This document shows positions 23,815 to 36,227 of a stretch of DNA of 64,000 nt, piece after piece. The notes under the pieces were generated by a model. That model did not search any database and was not told the origin of the DNA. It saw only the letters and a list, made by a program, of their open reading frames with translations. A program made the translations under genes and the position numbers. How positions within the stretch are numbered: the stretch's first letter is position 1; each line of letters starts with the position of its first letter. The stretch is taken from NCBI RefSeq assembly GCF_023065955.2, contig NW_026623089.1:33758767-33822766 (forward strand), written 5' to 3'. The stretch comes from Ursus arctos (lineage: Eukaryota > Chordata > Mammalia > Carnivora > Ursidae).

Positions 23815-24020
23815 AGAAGTAGAAGTCCTGACTCCAGCTCATTTAAATTATCTGCTTCGCTCAGAATAAGTCACCTAATACTTGTAGAATCTTGGTTTCC
23901 TTATCTATAAAATGGCAGGGATATGGTTTCTCTCTGGGATGTTGAGCAGCTCAGGTAAGAGGAAAATGAATGCGAAAGCATTTGGAACTTGTACAAATAT
24001 AACTGGATGATGCTATTAGT
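23815..24020 (+). repeat. MIR SINE
   Basis: 'tcctgactccagctcatttaaattatctgc', 'gtcacctaatacttgtagaatcttggtttccttatctataaaatggcagggata' and 'gaatgcgaaagcatttggaacttgtacaa' follow the MIR order in sense, with high divergence. Confidence 0.65.
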
Positions 24021-26379
24021 GCCAAATAATGCTGTAGTTAGGAGAGCAAGTTTAGAGCTTATCTACATGGTAAGGTCTGCTGAGAAGAATGGTGACAGCT
24101 AGAACAGGGTTTACAGTTGGTTGCAAAACAATGATGCTAGGACTTGTCCACCTATAAGGGGAAGACTGCAGCATGGAAAGTAGAAGGAGTTACTAAAGAA
24201 TGGGGATATTGAGTCATAGAATGATGGATGCAGAAGAAGCAAGGATTTTAGCAAGTGTGACAGTGCCACTGTATTTTTCAAATTCTGGGGTCATTACCAA
24301 ATTTTTATAGCAGACTTGGATAAGGTAGTTGTACAGGTCAGGAAAAAGAGTAGGGAACCTTTGTTAACTTTGATCTTAATTTAAATGGTGTGGAGAGGCT
24401 GTGCTTTGTGTCTAGAATGGGAGTATGCTGTGTTTCATCGGAGTAAATAATGAGAACGCTGAAGTAACGTCTCTAAATCTCTTTGGGATAGTGATTTGGG
24501 AAAGACTGATCCCAATTTGGCAGGGTCGGATATCTGAAAGGTAAATGGTCAACCTCCAGAGAGCCTCTGTCGCTGTAGGAGAGGATTTGAAATATATTTA
24601 CACATAAAGAAGGCAGAGGGGTAGAGGTCCACATGGAGATAGTTGTGCCCAGAGTAGACTAAGAAGCTGCTGAATTGAGGGGAGGAGAATGGAGATGAGC
24701 AAATGGGCTTGTGTACCTTGGAAGGGTCACGTTACTGGCTTTGTGAGAGAAGGAGGATATTATGGCTTGTCAGGGCAAGCCTTCACCAGGACTGGACATC
24801 TCATGAAAAGGGAATGAGCAGTGGTGGTTGCAGATGGCTGTGGTATGTTGATTGTTTTCCCTCCAAATACATGTATTACCCTGGACTTGAAGGACTTTTG
24901 AAAATAATTAGTGTAATTATCTGTTTTGGAAATGTTGATGGGAAAACTAACTTTCACTGTTTGTGTTTCTACAAATTTCTGCCTTATTGCAGTTTTCATT
25001 TTCTGAACTCAAGTGAAGCGGTCTTATTGGAGCTTGGTGAATTCTGAATGGTGGCTGCTGATCACGTATTTCTTTAACCCAGGCATACTCAGAATTTTCA
25101 GCATAAACAATTTGAATAAAACTTAGGATGGGAAACAGAAAAGTCCCCAAATACCTGTAATTCTAATGAACTGGATCCCATTTTGGGTTCCAGCTCTTTT
25201 GGTTCCATTTTTGAAAGCTTCTCTTTCTTGGCTTCAGCTCCACATCTATCACTCCCAACCTCATTTGGCCACACTTCCCCACCCAAGTTTCAGTACATTC
25301 CACCTCATTTTGGATGCTCCCACAGAAAGTGAGAGCTGGGCTGAACTATTGGGAGTACATGAGGACCTTGGCGATAACTCAAGGCAAAGTCAACCTTTGG
25401 AACTCATTCACCAAACCTTCTGAGCTATGGCTCTTTCTTGCTTTTTCTACTTCTTGGCTTGGCTACCTTTCAGGATCCTAGTGCCCTCGTTCTATTGTTT
25501 AGTTCTCTCTGATCCTCCCTGGATTTCTCCTTGGAAATATACAGTGTTCCAGAATGGTCTCACAGATTTTCTATCCTTTGACCTTCTCCCTTATCCCTTC
25601 CTCCCAATCAAACCCACATTCCTTTTGTGTGGATTAGGTTAATCAGATTGTTTTCCTAATACAGAGCCTGATAGCAAGGTCCCCTCTCACCTTTCTAAGA
25701 TCATATTTGTTTTTTAACTCAAACAAATCCCTAATCATTGGATTTCAGATAGTATTAGGGAGATATTTTTGGTCGGTGATTACATTTCATTTATGACCAC
25801 GCAGCCTACCCTATGTATAGGTCTGATCCTGAAAGATGGCAGAGGACTGTATTTATAGCTTGTTCAATTGACTTCTTGGTCCCAAAGAAGGGTAAACAAA
25901 TTGGCAAGGGCAGGAGTTATTGCAAAGCTTCTAGATGTGTGATTTTTTTTCCCTCCTCCAGCAAGAGAAGTTCCATTGTTCAGATGTTCTAGGCATCCCA
26001 AAGGATAGCTGTGTTCTTGTCCAGGCTTCCAGTGAAGTGGACAGACATTGTGACAGTGGTCTCTCTTGTCAAAGTGACTCCACTTTTTGAACGTATAAAA
26101 AGACTGAACCTGAAGGTTCAAAACAGCAAATTGATAGAGCAGGAAACTTGCCAGAGTTTCCTAACAGAGATAGGGGCTGAAAAACAGTAACCTTGAAGAT
26201 CAGGTATGGAAGGAGATGTTTATGGTTCTTAACCTTCTAAAACACTTTGGCCAGAGATGTGAAATAATAGACACCTTGAAAAAAGTATCCTAGAAGTTTC
26301 CTGCTTCCTCCTCCTTATAATTTATAGCATAATCACAATTTATAAATATCCTGAAATATGACAGATTGATTTTGCTATG

Positions 26380-26718
26380 CAGGTGACTCTTGAACAATGG
26401 AGTGGGGTAGCGGTAATAGGGTCACTGACCCCCATGTAGTTGAAAAATCCACATATAACTTTTGACTCCCTAGAAACTTAACTACCAATATTGTACTATT
26501 GACCACAAGACTTAACGATAACATATACACTTGATTAAACATATTGTATGTTTTACGTACTGTATATCATATTCTTACAACAAAGTAAGCTAGAGAAAAG
26601 AGAATGTTACTAAGAAAATCATAAGGAAAAGAAAGTGTACTATCCTGCATTTATCGAAAAAAATCTGCATGTAAGTGGACTTGTGCATTTCAAATCTGTG
26701 TCGTTCAAAGGTCAACCG
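26380..26718. mobile_element. MER2-type non-autonomous Tigger-family DNA transposon
   Basis: About 339 bp with terminal inverted repeats CAGGTGACTCTTGAACAA and TTCAAAGGTCAACCG, TA after the right end and a decayed TA (TG) before the left. Inside are 'ataacttttgactcc', 'acttaactaccaatattgtactattgacc', 'gtaagctagagaaaagagaatgttactaagaaaatcataagg' and 'atctgcatgtaagtggac', the order I recall for MER2. The length agrees with the roughly 345-bp family consensus. Confidence 0.85.
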
Positions 26719-26967
26719 TATATTTAAAACTGAAGTTTGGTTATTTCTCAGGTAACATGGTCATCCACTCAAAATTTGAAAAACAAAAACTGAAAAAAAT
26801 GTTGGGAGCAAGGAAGCTGGAAACCAGTTGGAGGCTGGTTCAGTTCTTTAATTTTTAATTCTGTCCAATCTGTCTGTAATTCTGGTCTTTCCTACTCCCG
26901 TTTATATATCAGCAGAATCTCTAGCACTTTTAGTCTCTCTTTAGGTACAAAGACAGTCCAGATCCTT

Positions 26968-27240
26968 TTGCCTGGGACTGAAGACCTTCCCAGTCTGACT
27001 TCAAGATTTTTTTCAATCTTTCTTTTTTCTGCTTTCCTTCTGAACCCTGTATTCCAGTCAACTGCAATATTTCTGTTCCTGTCTCAATTTCTAATTGCTA
27101 CACTTATTTTAAGATCCCTCTCAAATGCCATCTCTCTCCTGAAGCCTTCTCTGATCACTACACCATCTATAGTGACTCACACCTACTATTATAGCTATCT
27201 CCAGCCCACATACAGCCATCTTTTCAAAATAATGTGCCTT
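26968..27240 (+). repeat. L2-like LINE fragment
   Basis: 'cttattttaagatccctctcaaatgccatctctctcctgaagccttctctgatcactacacc' resembles the L2 3' region. The terminal part is not clear. A 128-codon open frame overlapping it has no recognisable domain and is probably chance. Confidence 0.55.
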
Positions 27241-28994
27241 CCTTCCTTTAAATCATGTTTGAGTGCCAGCTATGGGCAAGACATTAGAGCTGGTTACTAT
27301 GAATTAGACATAAAATCCTGTGTTCAGAAAGTTAATAGTATAATGGGTAGATAAAACAAGTATATAAACACACAAACCTATAGAGCCTGGCACATAAAAG
27401 TTTTCCAAATATTTGTCAAATTAGGAAAAATAACAAATACAATGAAGATAAGATTTAGTGCTTTGGAGAGTTTATATATACCTGGAGTGATGAAAGAAAG
27501 CCTCTTGGATGAAGTGTCATTGGAACCAGGCCTTGAAAGTTGAAAAGGGTTTGGAGATTAGCCAGAGGAGAGGTGGAGCTGTGGAAGTGTGGGAAATGGA
27601 CATTGCAGAGAAAGGCAACGGTATAAACACAGAAATGAGAAAGTGTGCAGAATGAGTGGAGAACATTTAGGTTGGTTAGATGGAGCACAAATGTATGAAA
27701 GGGAGCAGAGGGAAATTAAATTGGGAAAATAAGTAGGGGCTAAGTTACAGGGCTCCTTGACTGATGGCTTCAGCCCTTGAGTTTGTGGTTTATTTACTTA
27801 AACTCTTTCATTCTCCACCTACTACCTCCTAAGACAATAACTATAATTTTATCTTGGCTCAGTCAAATTGGATTTGTCATATCCCTCCTTGGAAATCTTC
27901 AGCATTTCTAATCTTCTTTATTTATTTATTTGTTCCTTTTGGTCTAAATTCGTGGTTTGGGCATCTTCTATCATAGGAATTTCTCCAAAGAAGGAATTTC
28001 TCCTCTAAAATGAGAGAAATGCCCTTTATTCATAATAAATCATTCTCCTCTCCCCAGTCTCTGAATTTGCATTTAGTCCAGAGTTTCTTAGTGTTTGAGT
28101 CTTTGGACCTATTTTTCTTTTCTAGGAAGGTCTAAAAGATGCTGCAGTTCTGATATACTAAAATAGTTTCTAGTGGACAAAATAGCTAATACCATCCCCT
28201 AAGGGACCATATTTAGTGTTTTTCAAACTGTATTCTGAAGAACACCTGTCCCATCAGACACTGATCTCTTGAGAGCATCCTTGACAAAAGATTTGCTCAT
28301 AACAATAATAGGTGTCATTTGTTGAGAACTTCATGCATTTTCTATCCATTTCCTCCTTCTATTATAGGTTCCATAGCCAAGAACATTTGGGAAAAATTGA
28401 TATATTAAGGTTCTGAGAAGTCTTCTAGTAAATAAATTTGTGTAGTATTTTTTAATCCAGCATTTGATATACCTGTTTGGGGATTATACTTGTGAAAATT
28501 TTGGTGGAATTAGTATTCCATGAAGCTCATTCAAAGAATAGGCTTCTTCCCAGGAAAACCTTAGGTAACTTGAACTTTTATATGTACATTACTCTCAAGA
28601 GTTTTAGTGATTTGCATGCCAGTAACAACATCCTTGTCCTAGTACCATGGAGCTGAAAATACACATTTCTGTAGACATTGGACAAAATTGTCTGGCTGCA
28701 AGAGCACAATTGCTTGAGGCTATGAATCTGAAAGTTAAAATAGCTGAACATAATGCCAGTTCATTGCTAAATCATTTTCTTCAGCTTTTCTAACTGCTAA
28801 TTTTGTTAGTAGGTTTAAGAAGAATCTATCAGTCATTTCTTAATTGGAAAGGAGCAGAATGAATTTAGAAAGAAGAGAGAAATTAATCATTCACAAATCA
28901 AAATGCATTTTGACTTGTTCAGGTAACTCTCAGGAATCATGGCTGGTGGCCAGTAGCCTGGAGGACAAGGAGTGTTGCAGGCACAGGACATCAT

Positions 28995-29215
28995 TGCATT
29001 GGAAAGAGTATCTATATAGACTCTGGGTCAGGTAAACCTGAGTTTCAGTTCTGACTTGACTTCAGTCTTCTTAGCCTTAGTTTCCTTATCTCTAAAGTAG
29101 GGATAATGTTTACAGCGTAACAGTTATGGTGAGTTTAAGTGTGACAGTGCGTTAAAATGCCTAGCACAGTGGTGTAGTGTATGTCTTCAAAAGTGCTAGT
29201 TTCTTCATTCTTTCA
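28995..29215 (+). repeat. MIR SINE
   Basis: 'ggaaagagtatctatatagactctgggtcaggtaaacctgagtttcagttctgac', 'ttagccttagtttccttatctctaaagtagggataatg' and 'gcgttaaaatgcctagcacagtgg' are diverged sense MIR landmarks in order. Confidence 0.75.
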
Positions 29216-30501
29216 AAAGGAAATCATCTGTCATGCTTATGTTTTCTAAATGATGTTAAGAGTATCAGCAGCGATGATGAGCACTAGGTAATTCTGATCA
29301 CTGAGTAGGTCACGGTGGGGGGAGGGGAGTATCAGAAATTTGCACTGATTAGGCCAAGCTTTGGGGCACCCACTGGTGATCAGACACACTGTATTTCCAT
29401 ATCCCTGTCAGGTGGCTTTCAGTGGAGTGAGGAGGGTGATCTGGGAGCTTTAGAAAGGCAGCAGCTGGACATCTTGTGGCATCAGCATCTGCCCTTCAAG
29501 AAAACTTTTGTTAATTCACCAGAACACCAAGGAGCACAGAGAGCTCACTCTGTTGGGCACTTTGCCAGGCAGTTGGGACCCCACTCAGATATATGGTCTC
29601 AGCCTTAGAGTACCCTAGAGCCCAGTGGAAGGAAATAGACATGTAAATGCTAAGTGAAGTAAGGAGTCAAAGGTGCTATGAGATAAGTTTTCTAGGGAGT
29701 GGCCATGGGTGGGGGCTCAAAGGCAGAGTGGTCACATGTACCTGAGGGAGTCAGGAAAGCCTTTAGAGAGAAGGTATTCCCTTGAATCTTCCAGTTAGAA
29801 GTATGGGTATTAATCATTGTATTTAATTGATAATTGCTTTACTAAGTCAAGCACAGAACAAGGGTATACATCACCCTTTTCAGGGCACAGTTTATGCGTG
29901 TTCTGTTTTTCTACTGGGTGCCCTTATGAAAAACAGTATGCAGAGTGCTATTTGAATTGTTCAAAAGTAGCTGAAGCGCTGAAAGCGCTGAAAGCCTGTG
30001 GTTTCCGTACGTCAGACAGGTTGTGCAGCTTGGTACAGATGGCAGGGGTTTCCTTTTTGTACCCAGACCATTTCCTGACCCTGATGGTGGACCTGGAGCA
30101 TTCTGGGAGGACATGAGAGAATTTCCCAGGGTTACTTTTGGCTCCCTGTCCAGGAAGAATCCTGCCTATTTTTGATGAAGCTCTCTGGGGCCTGTAATCT
30201 ATTTCTATCTAAGGAATGGGAGGAATAGTTTGAGTCTGAGAGTTAGTTTTTTGCTTAGAGGCCCAGTGGAATTCTGACTGGAGGCCCCAGAGCAGCCCAG
30301 GGTAGAAAACTCTTATCAAGAGCAATGAAACCAATGAGCTATTAAGCTGCTCTCTGGCCACTTCCCTCAGAAGATACAGGGAGGGTGTCTCCTCCTCTCC
30401 AATAGGTAGAGAGCAGCACTTGAGAATAATAAGTAGCATCTAAACTCCTGGAAATTGGCTGACCTTTTTGTTAGGGTGCTGTATGGTAGAAATTATGTTG
30501 A

Positions 30502-30711
30502 GGGACGCCTGGGTGGCTCAGTCGGTTAAACATCCGCCTTCAGCTCAGGTCATAATCCCAGGATCCTGGGATGGAGTCCCACATCCGATGGCTGCTTGCT
30601 CAGTAGGGAGCCTGCTTCTCTCACTGCCTGCACTCCCTCTGCTTGTGCTCTTTCTCTCTCTGACAAATAAATAAATAAAATCTTTTAAAAATTAATTAAT
30701 TTTAAAAAAAA
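30502..30711 (+). mobile_element. CAN-SINE, sense
   Basis: GGGACGCCTGGGTGGCTCAGTC head, 'catccgatggctgcttgctcagtagggagcctgcttctc' body and AAATAAATAAATAAAATC tail. The 13-bp duplication 'gaaattatgttga' against 'gaaattaggttga' flanks it. Confidence 0.94.
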
Positions 30712-32108
30712 GAAATTAGGTTGAAATGAGATACCAAATATGAATGTACATTGGAGAATCCAAACCACAATTATTGCTGTTGTGGTTGTTAGTTTTGGTG
30801 GTTAATAATAATAAAACAACCCATTATAGCATGGAAGAGATAAAGATGCCTCACAAACCACAAACTAGTTTATTTGTGATACTGTGGGGCACTCCAGTCA
30901 TTCTGTGAGGTCTGTGATGCTTAAAATAGAATTGCTGACAGCTGGGGTGGGCCTGAGTTCATTACCAGTACAGCCGAGCTGTTGCAGCTGTAAGTCAGCG
31001 GACCTAGTTTAGCTGACTCATCCTGGCCGTCAGAAGAGCCGCGATGGTGCTGCTTGCTAGAGAGAGCAGTCCTGACAGTTCTGCAGTGTTGCTTTTGTGA
31101 TTCATGTAGATTGAAAGGATTGTGTACGACTAGGGGAGAAAAATGGAGACCTTCTCCTGAGTAGGAGTTTGAAGGGTATTGAGAAAACAAAGAGGAAATG
31201 GAGGGTAGGGAGACTAGGCCACGTGCTTTATGGGAAATTCATGGGAAAGAAAACAGCCAGGAAGGGGGTTTTGATCAGGTAGTTTCCTGAGCTGGCCACC
31301 AGATTGCACTGTTGACTCTGAACAGTTTGGTTGCTCTGTGGCGCTGTACTGAGATGACTAGATGAAAGGGAAGGCACTATGTAGTAGGATGTTTCTGTGT
31401 TGGATGTTTGTAACCTAAAGAGATGATCAGACAAGGATGAAATATAGGTGAAATGTTCAAAATGAGCTCAAGATACTATTATTTATTGGTAGGTAAATGT
31501 CTAAATTCTAAATAGTGGTCTAAACAGAGAATTCTAGAGCCATAGGGTGGCTTGGTCATGTGTGGAGACTTAAAGCCCTAAGGTTTATGTTAAAAAACTG
31601 TTCTTACTAAAGCTATGTGTTTTCTCTTATCTAGTTATTAAAGATACAATAAAAATGCATTTTGTATTGAATTTTTACTTAGAGGCTTTTGCAAATTTTC
31701 AACGAAATTTATTTTTTAGAAAATGATCTTATAGCTTCTGGTCAAAAAAAGTGACCCATACTCTATTTCTTAAACTCTCTTTCCTAGCACTTGGCCTGAT
31801 CTTATACCTATTAATGATTTTTAGTTTTAAATAGGAAGCTTCAGTTTTTACACAGAACTGTAATTTAATACTTTATACTTTATTGATATCAAAGTAGTTG
31901 AACATCTCTTTTGTGCAGTTTAGTCAGAAAGCTTTCAATTCTTTGAACAGCTATAATTTATATTTACTATACTCTTAACCACTTAACGTTAATTTCTACA
32001 AGAACAACCCTTTTAGAGCAATATCAGGAAATAAGTGAGAAAAAGCCGTGATCGGAGTGAAGTTTCTACATTTTGTTTAGTTGGTTCAACCTTGTTATGC
32101 CATATATT

Positions 32109-32302
32109 TTTTTAAAGATTTTATTTATTTATCCGACAGAGATAGAGACAGCCAGTGAGAGAGGGAACACAAGCAGGGGGAGTGGGAGAGGAAGAAGCAG
32201 GCTCATAGTGGAGGAGCCTGATGTGGGGCTCGATCCCATAACGCCGGGATCACGCCCTGAGCCGAAGGCAGATGCTTAACCGCTGTGCCACCCAGGTGCC
32301 CC
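32109..32302 (-). mobile_element. CAN-SINE, young arctoid form, antisense
   Basis: Antisense full-length copy ending 'ctgtgccacccaggtgcccc'. The target duplication 'ttgttatgccatat(at)tt' flanks it (32092-32108 and from 32303). Confidence 0.95.
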
Positions 32303-32349
32303 TTGTTATGCCATATTTTGATACAAACTAAGAGTAAGATATAATAGGG

Positions 32350-32600
32350 CAGTATTATCCAAAGTATGGATATTAATAGGTGTTATGAAAAAAAATTTGG
32401 AAATGCTGGATTAAACAACATTTGAACAGACTTCTTTCCTGTAGAACTTCTTAGAGCCTTTGATTAATACACACCAATAGGTACCATGAAACTCCAAGAA
32501 GGAAGAGATCTCCTGTAACTTTTCCTAAACACTGCTTGTCTGGCAGAACAACCCTACGGACCTGCTGTTCACAGAACACACATTAGGAAACCTTGAAAAG
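32350..32600. repeat. Possible decayed hAT-Charlie (MER58-like) fragment
   Basis: 'cagtattatccaaagtatggatattaatagg', 'gctggattaaacaacatttgaacagacttctttc' and 'ctgttcacagaacacacattaggaaacc' recall the 'tttcaaactgtgttcc...ggaacactaggtgctgcag' pattern of old Charlie elements. A library search would be needed to confirm it. Confidence 0.35.
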
Positions 32601-35600
32601 GAAAATGAGCGCTTTCTGTACTAACTGTTGATATGATTAATTCTTTTAGGTTTCTTGAAGGTTATTAGAGTCACTATATGGCATAAATTGATATATTAAT
32701 AGCACCACCTTTACGTTTGGTTTTTGCCTTTATCCTTAAAAAGATTTGCCTTTGGAGATAAGCAATTATGCAAAGAAGATTATTAATTCAGACAATAATT
32801 CATATCACTAGTTCTTAAGAATTAAGAGGCAAATAATTCAGCCAAAGACTAGGTTTCATGATCCTCACCAGAGCTTCCATAGGAACATACGCTTAAAAAA
32901 GAAACTAAGGAAAAACCATTTTTTGTTTTTTCTCTCATGAGTGCTTATGGAAGACAACATTCCATTGGGAGCTGTGGGGTAAGTAAACCTTTCTAGTCAG
33001 AGATCACAAGTCTGGGGCCCACAGGATAGATCTGGTTTGCACTTAGTTTGGTTTAGCTGTACAGTGGCTTTAACGTTTGAATTCTTTCTCAATATTTTAA
33101 AATCTTGAAGTTTCACATAAAAATCTGAATTCTAGTTACTCTTGAAAAATGGAAAAATCTGACAACACATTCACAAATGGTAACTACTTGCTGGAGCTGA
33201 CAAGTGTCTGCTTCCTTTAAAAGGAATGTTTTACTCCAGTGTGTCATTGCCTGCCTAACAACTGTTGTCCTGCTGGCTGGTAAATTTATGCTACCTGTCC
33301 ATCCCTAAGGACTTTTGGTTTTACGTGACCCCTGCTATGAGGACATGGCGTGGCTGAAGGGCTATGGGCCGTGCCTCTTTCTAGAGTGACCTTTTTAAGC
33401 AAATGTAGTCAGGTTTCTCCAGGAAGGAGTGTTGGAATCACTGTCAGGCTCATTTAAGAGAATTTTCACCATGTCTGATGAAGTCCCTAAACTTCCAACC
33501 CTCAGGATGTCAAGGCTCTTACTGCCCAGAGTATAGCCTATTTGACAACATACTGAAAGAGTTGTTTCACACATATACACAGTGATCCCTATATATGTAA
33601 AGGTTGTTTTGCTGGGGGAAGTTTATATTGAATTAGAACAGAGCTCTAATTTCATCCGTTCTCAAAAATAATTATTAAAGAAATGAAGATAATAAAAAAG
33701 CAGTTCTTTTATTTGAATTCCACCCCTTCCTACAGTATATTTGAGTCAGCTTAGAAAGCATGGTATTTAAAAAGTAGAAAAATATCTATATATATAAATG
33801 AGGACCAGAAAATATATTCAAAGAGTAAGTCAGAAAGATAAAATATGGATATCAGGCCCCGAGGGCTGAGAATAAACTTAGCAGATGGAGAACATGCCTT
33901 ATGTGAGAATGGGCTTATATTTCAGAGAGAAACCAGAGTGTGAATGTAACTTCCCGGTGCAAACAGTACCACAATATTACTTTTTGCTTAGCGTGTAGAA
34001 TGTGCTGATGTTGGCCTATGTTGACATTTCTCTGATTCTATAGTGGTGGGAGCTCTGAGGAGCTATTTTCTGGTGGCAGCTGGGAAATGCAGGTTCTGTG
34101 AATAGGGTTTAATCATTACAGTCTCTTGAGTCTTCTTCCTGTATTTTTACCTAATCTATAATACACCAATAGGCTTAGGGAATGGGTTGCGTGTGATGTA
34201 ATGAAGCGAGGGTGGGCGGGAGAAGAGGCAGTAATGAAAGCTCTCAGCGGGAAGGTTTGAGATCTTTTGCAGAGTTCTTTTGAGCAGCAGTAACCTACAG
34301 CTATTATAGAAGGCTGCATTTTCTGTACTTCCATTGAAATGAAACTGGAACACCATGGATACTACAAGGGGGACTAGTTTTCATTTGTGAAACAAAGTGA
34401 CCTGCAATTAAATTCAGTTATCCTTAAGTGATTGGAATTGCCTTACCAGGTCCTGAAGCTGCCTTAAATTATCGTGGATGAGACTGGAAGAAGAGAGGGC
34501 TCTGTGTAGAAAAAGATATGTCCTACTTTTTTGTTATTGGTGACATTAAAATCTTTGTTCTTACAGTATGAAGAAATTATGTTTTTAATTAAAAATTAGT
34601 AGTGGGCCCTCATGAAGGGATTTAGAAGTGGTGCTTTATGGTATTCATGAATCTGCCTTTGTGGTAAATGTCAAGGGAACAGTAATTTAGTCAAACAGAC
34701 CAAATGTTTCAAGGAAAGAGCAAGGATTTTTTTTTTTTTTTCACATGATAAAGGTGGAGCAGATGCCTAAATGTTAGCAGAATTGCAAACAGGTCTATGT
34801 TTTTAGGGTCTAGGGAAGAAATGGAGATTTTACCGCTTCTCACTAACTGGTGAAGGCAACAGTGTTATAAATGGCAAAAAGTTATGTGGGGGATGGTGAA
34901 CTTTGTAGCAATCATAAGGAATGTGTGGACTGGCCAGTCCTAGAGTTGATTTAAGGTGCTTTGAAACTGTAATTGACAGATTTACTACCTTTCAAATGAG
35001 AGTACTTCTAGATATAAGTCAAGTCACATAAAAAATCTTATGAGTTTTTTTTGCATTAAGTGTTGACAGTTGGGCAATGGGGAAAATGAAGAATTGTGTT
35101 GATACTAAGGAAATGAAAATTCATCTGTTTTGTTTCCTGTCCTATTGGTGAGACTGGGAAAGGAGAAGCGTGTTCCCTAAAGATAGAGGCTGGTTTCTCT
35201 GCTTCTACACCTAGCTCATTTCCTAGAGCACCTGGCTGGCTGAGTGACTGGTCAATTCTCAGGCAGTACTGACGCTCCCCTTTTGGTATGGGAGGGGTTT
35301 TTTGTGGTTTTGTTTTAAGCTATTCTTTGATGATTGAGTTATGGATTGAAAGGAATATGTTTAAAGGTTACGATTCTGATGAAATACCTTATTTTTTGTA
35401 GGTAGGAAGTCAGAGTACCAGTGAAGAGATATTACCAAATAGAAAGAAGTATGTCCATAAAGATTTCTTTTTCTACTCTTTGAAAAGTAACTTCAATTTC
35501 TAGGCTCACCTTTGTTTAACCAAACTTGTTTAGGAAAATCAGATAAATCAAAAATAGATAACACTATGTGCTTCAGTATTTGATATTGCTGGTAATTCCA

Positions 35601-36112
35601 TGCTAACCTGATGAGTGTCGATCTGTGTTAAACCATATTTCTGAAAGATAAATGTTTCAATTTTAGGGGTTGATAAAAATTTTTAAAGCCAGACGTATAG
35701 ATAATTTTTAGAAAATATTCCTAATGTTCCTGTTCCCTTTCTTCAAGTGAGCTCTTAAAAAGCTAATTGCTGAACTGTAACATGTTATAAACAGTCTATC
35801 ATGTGGTAAAGTGGATCTGATTCAAAACCCCAAGTCTGTCTCTAAAAAACTTCCTTTTTTCAAAACCACAGGTGGTTTCTGAAGGTTTCATGGTATATGG
35901 CTTTTAGAGTGTTGAGTAGAGTACCTGTAAGTAGATTCCCCAAGTTCTGTTGAAAGGCACCTAATGCAGATAACATAAATTAATAACTGGGATTCTGTTT
36001 GGGTTATGTATGTTGTAAAATGCACAAATCAGTGGGTTTGTCTTTAGTCACCTTATTCTCATTTGGGGTTGATGGAAATGAAGTAAGGACCAAGTAAACG
36101 ACTTTTTTTCAG

Positions 36113-36227
36113 GTGCAAATTCGACCATGGAACCTAAGTGACAGTGACTTTGTAATGGATGGTTCTCAGCCTTTGGACCCCAGAAAAACTATCTTTGTTG
36201 GGGGAGTTCCACGACCCCTTCGAGCTG
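36113..36227 (+). CDS. CPEB3: CPEB3 internal exon: end of RRM1, linker, start of RRM2
   Basis: This 115-nt exon (38 codons plus one base; phase 0 in, phase 1 out) starts VQIRPWNLSDSDFVMDGSQ and continues through LDPRKTIFVGGVPRPLRA. It carries the last RRM1 strand (VQIRPW), the short linker between the two RNA-recognition motifs, and the RNP2 strand of RRM2 (KTIFVGGVP). The acceptor is CGACTTTTTTTCAG, ending at 36112, and the donor is GTGAGT at 36228. Joined to the previous exon the reading frame is ...KDKP-VQIRPW..., as in vertebrate CPEB2/3/4. There is no stop, frameshift or missing key residue. This segment alone does not separate the paralogues. If the donor were not used, translation would hit TAG after four intronic codons. 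Confidence 0.9.

Larger units (their letters stand above)
22882..36112 (+). other. CPEB3: CPEB3 intron, 13.2 kb
   Basis: This intron lies between the RRM1 exon and the linker/RRM2 exon, with consensus GTAAGT donor and CAG acceptor. It holds MIR, L2-like, MER2-type and two CAN-SINE copies listed separately. Stretches such as 24050-26370, 27450-28980, 29220-30490 and 30720-32090 plus 32620-36100 show no gene I can support. The 3' part is AT-rich and notably poor in young repeats. In-frame read-through from the upstream exon reaches TGA after 16 codons. Confidence 0.85.

Noticed and set aside
35225..35260. 'agcacctggctggctgagtgactgg' resembling the head of a CAN-SINE
   Set aside because: Only about 20 bases match and no body or A-rich tail follows; likely chance.
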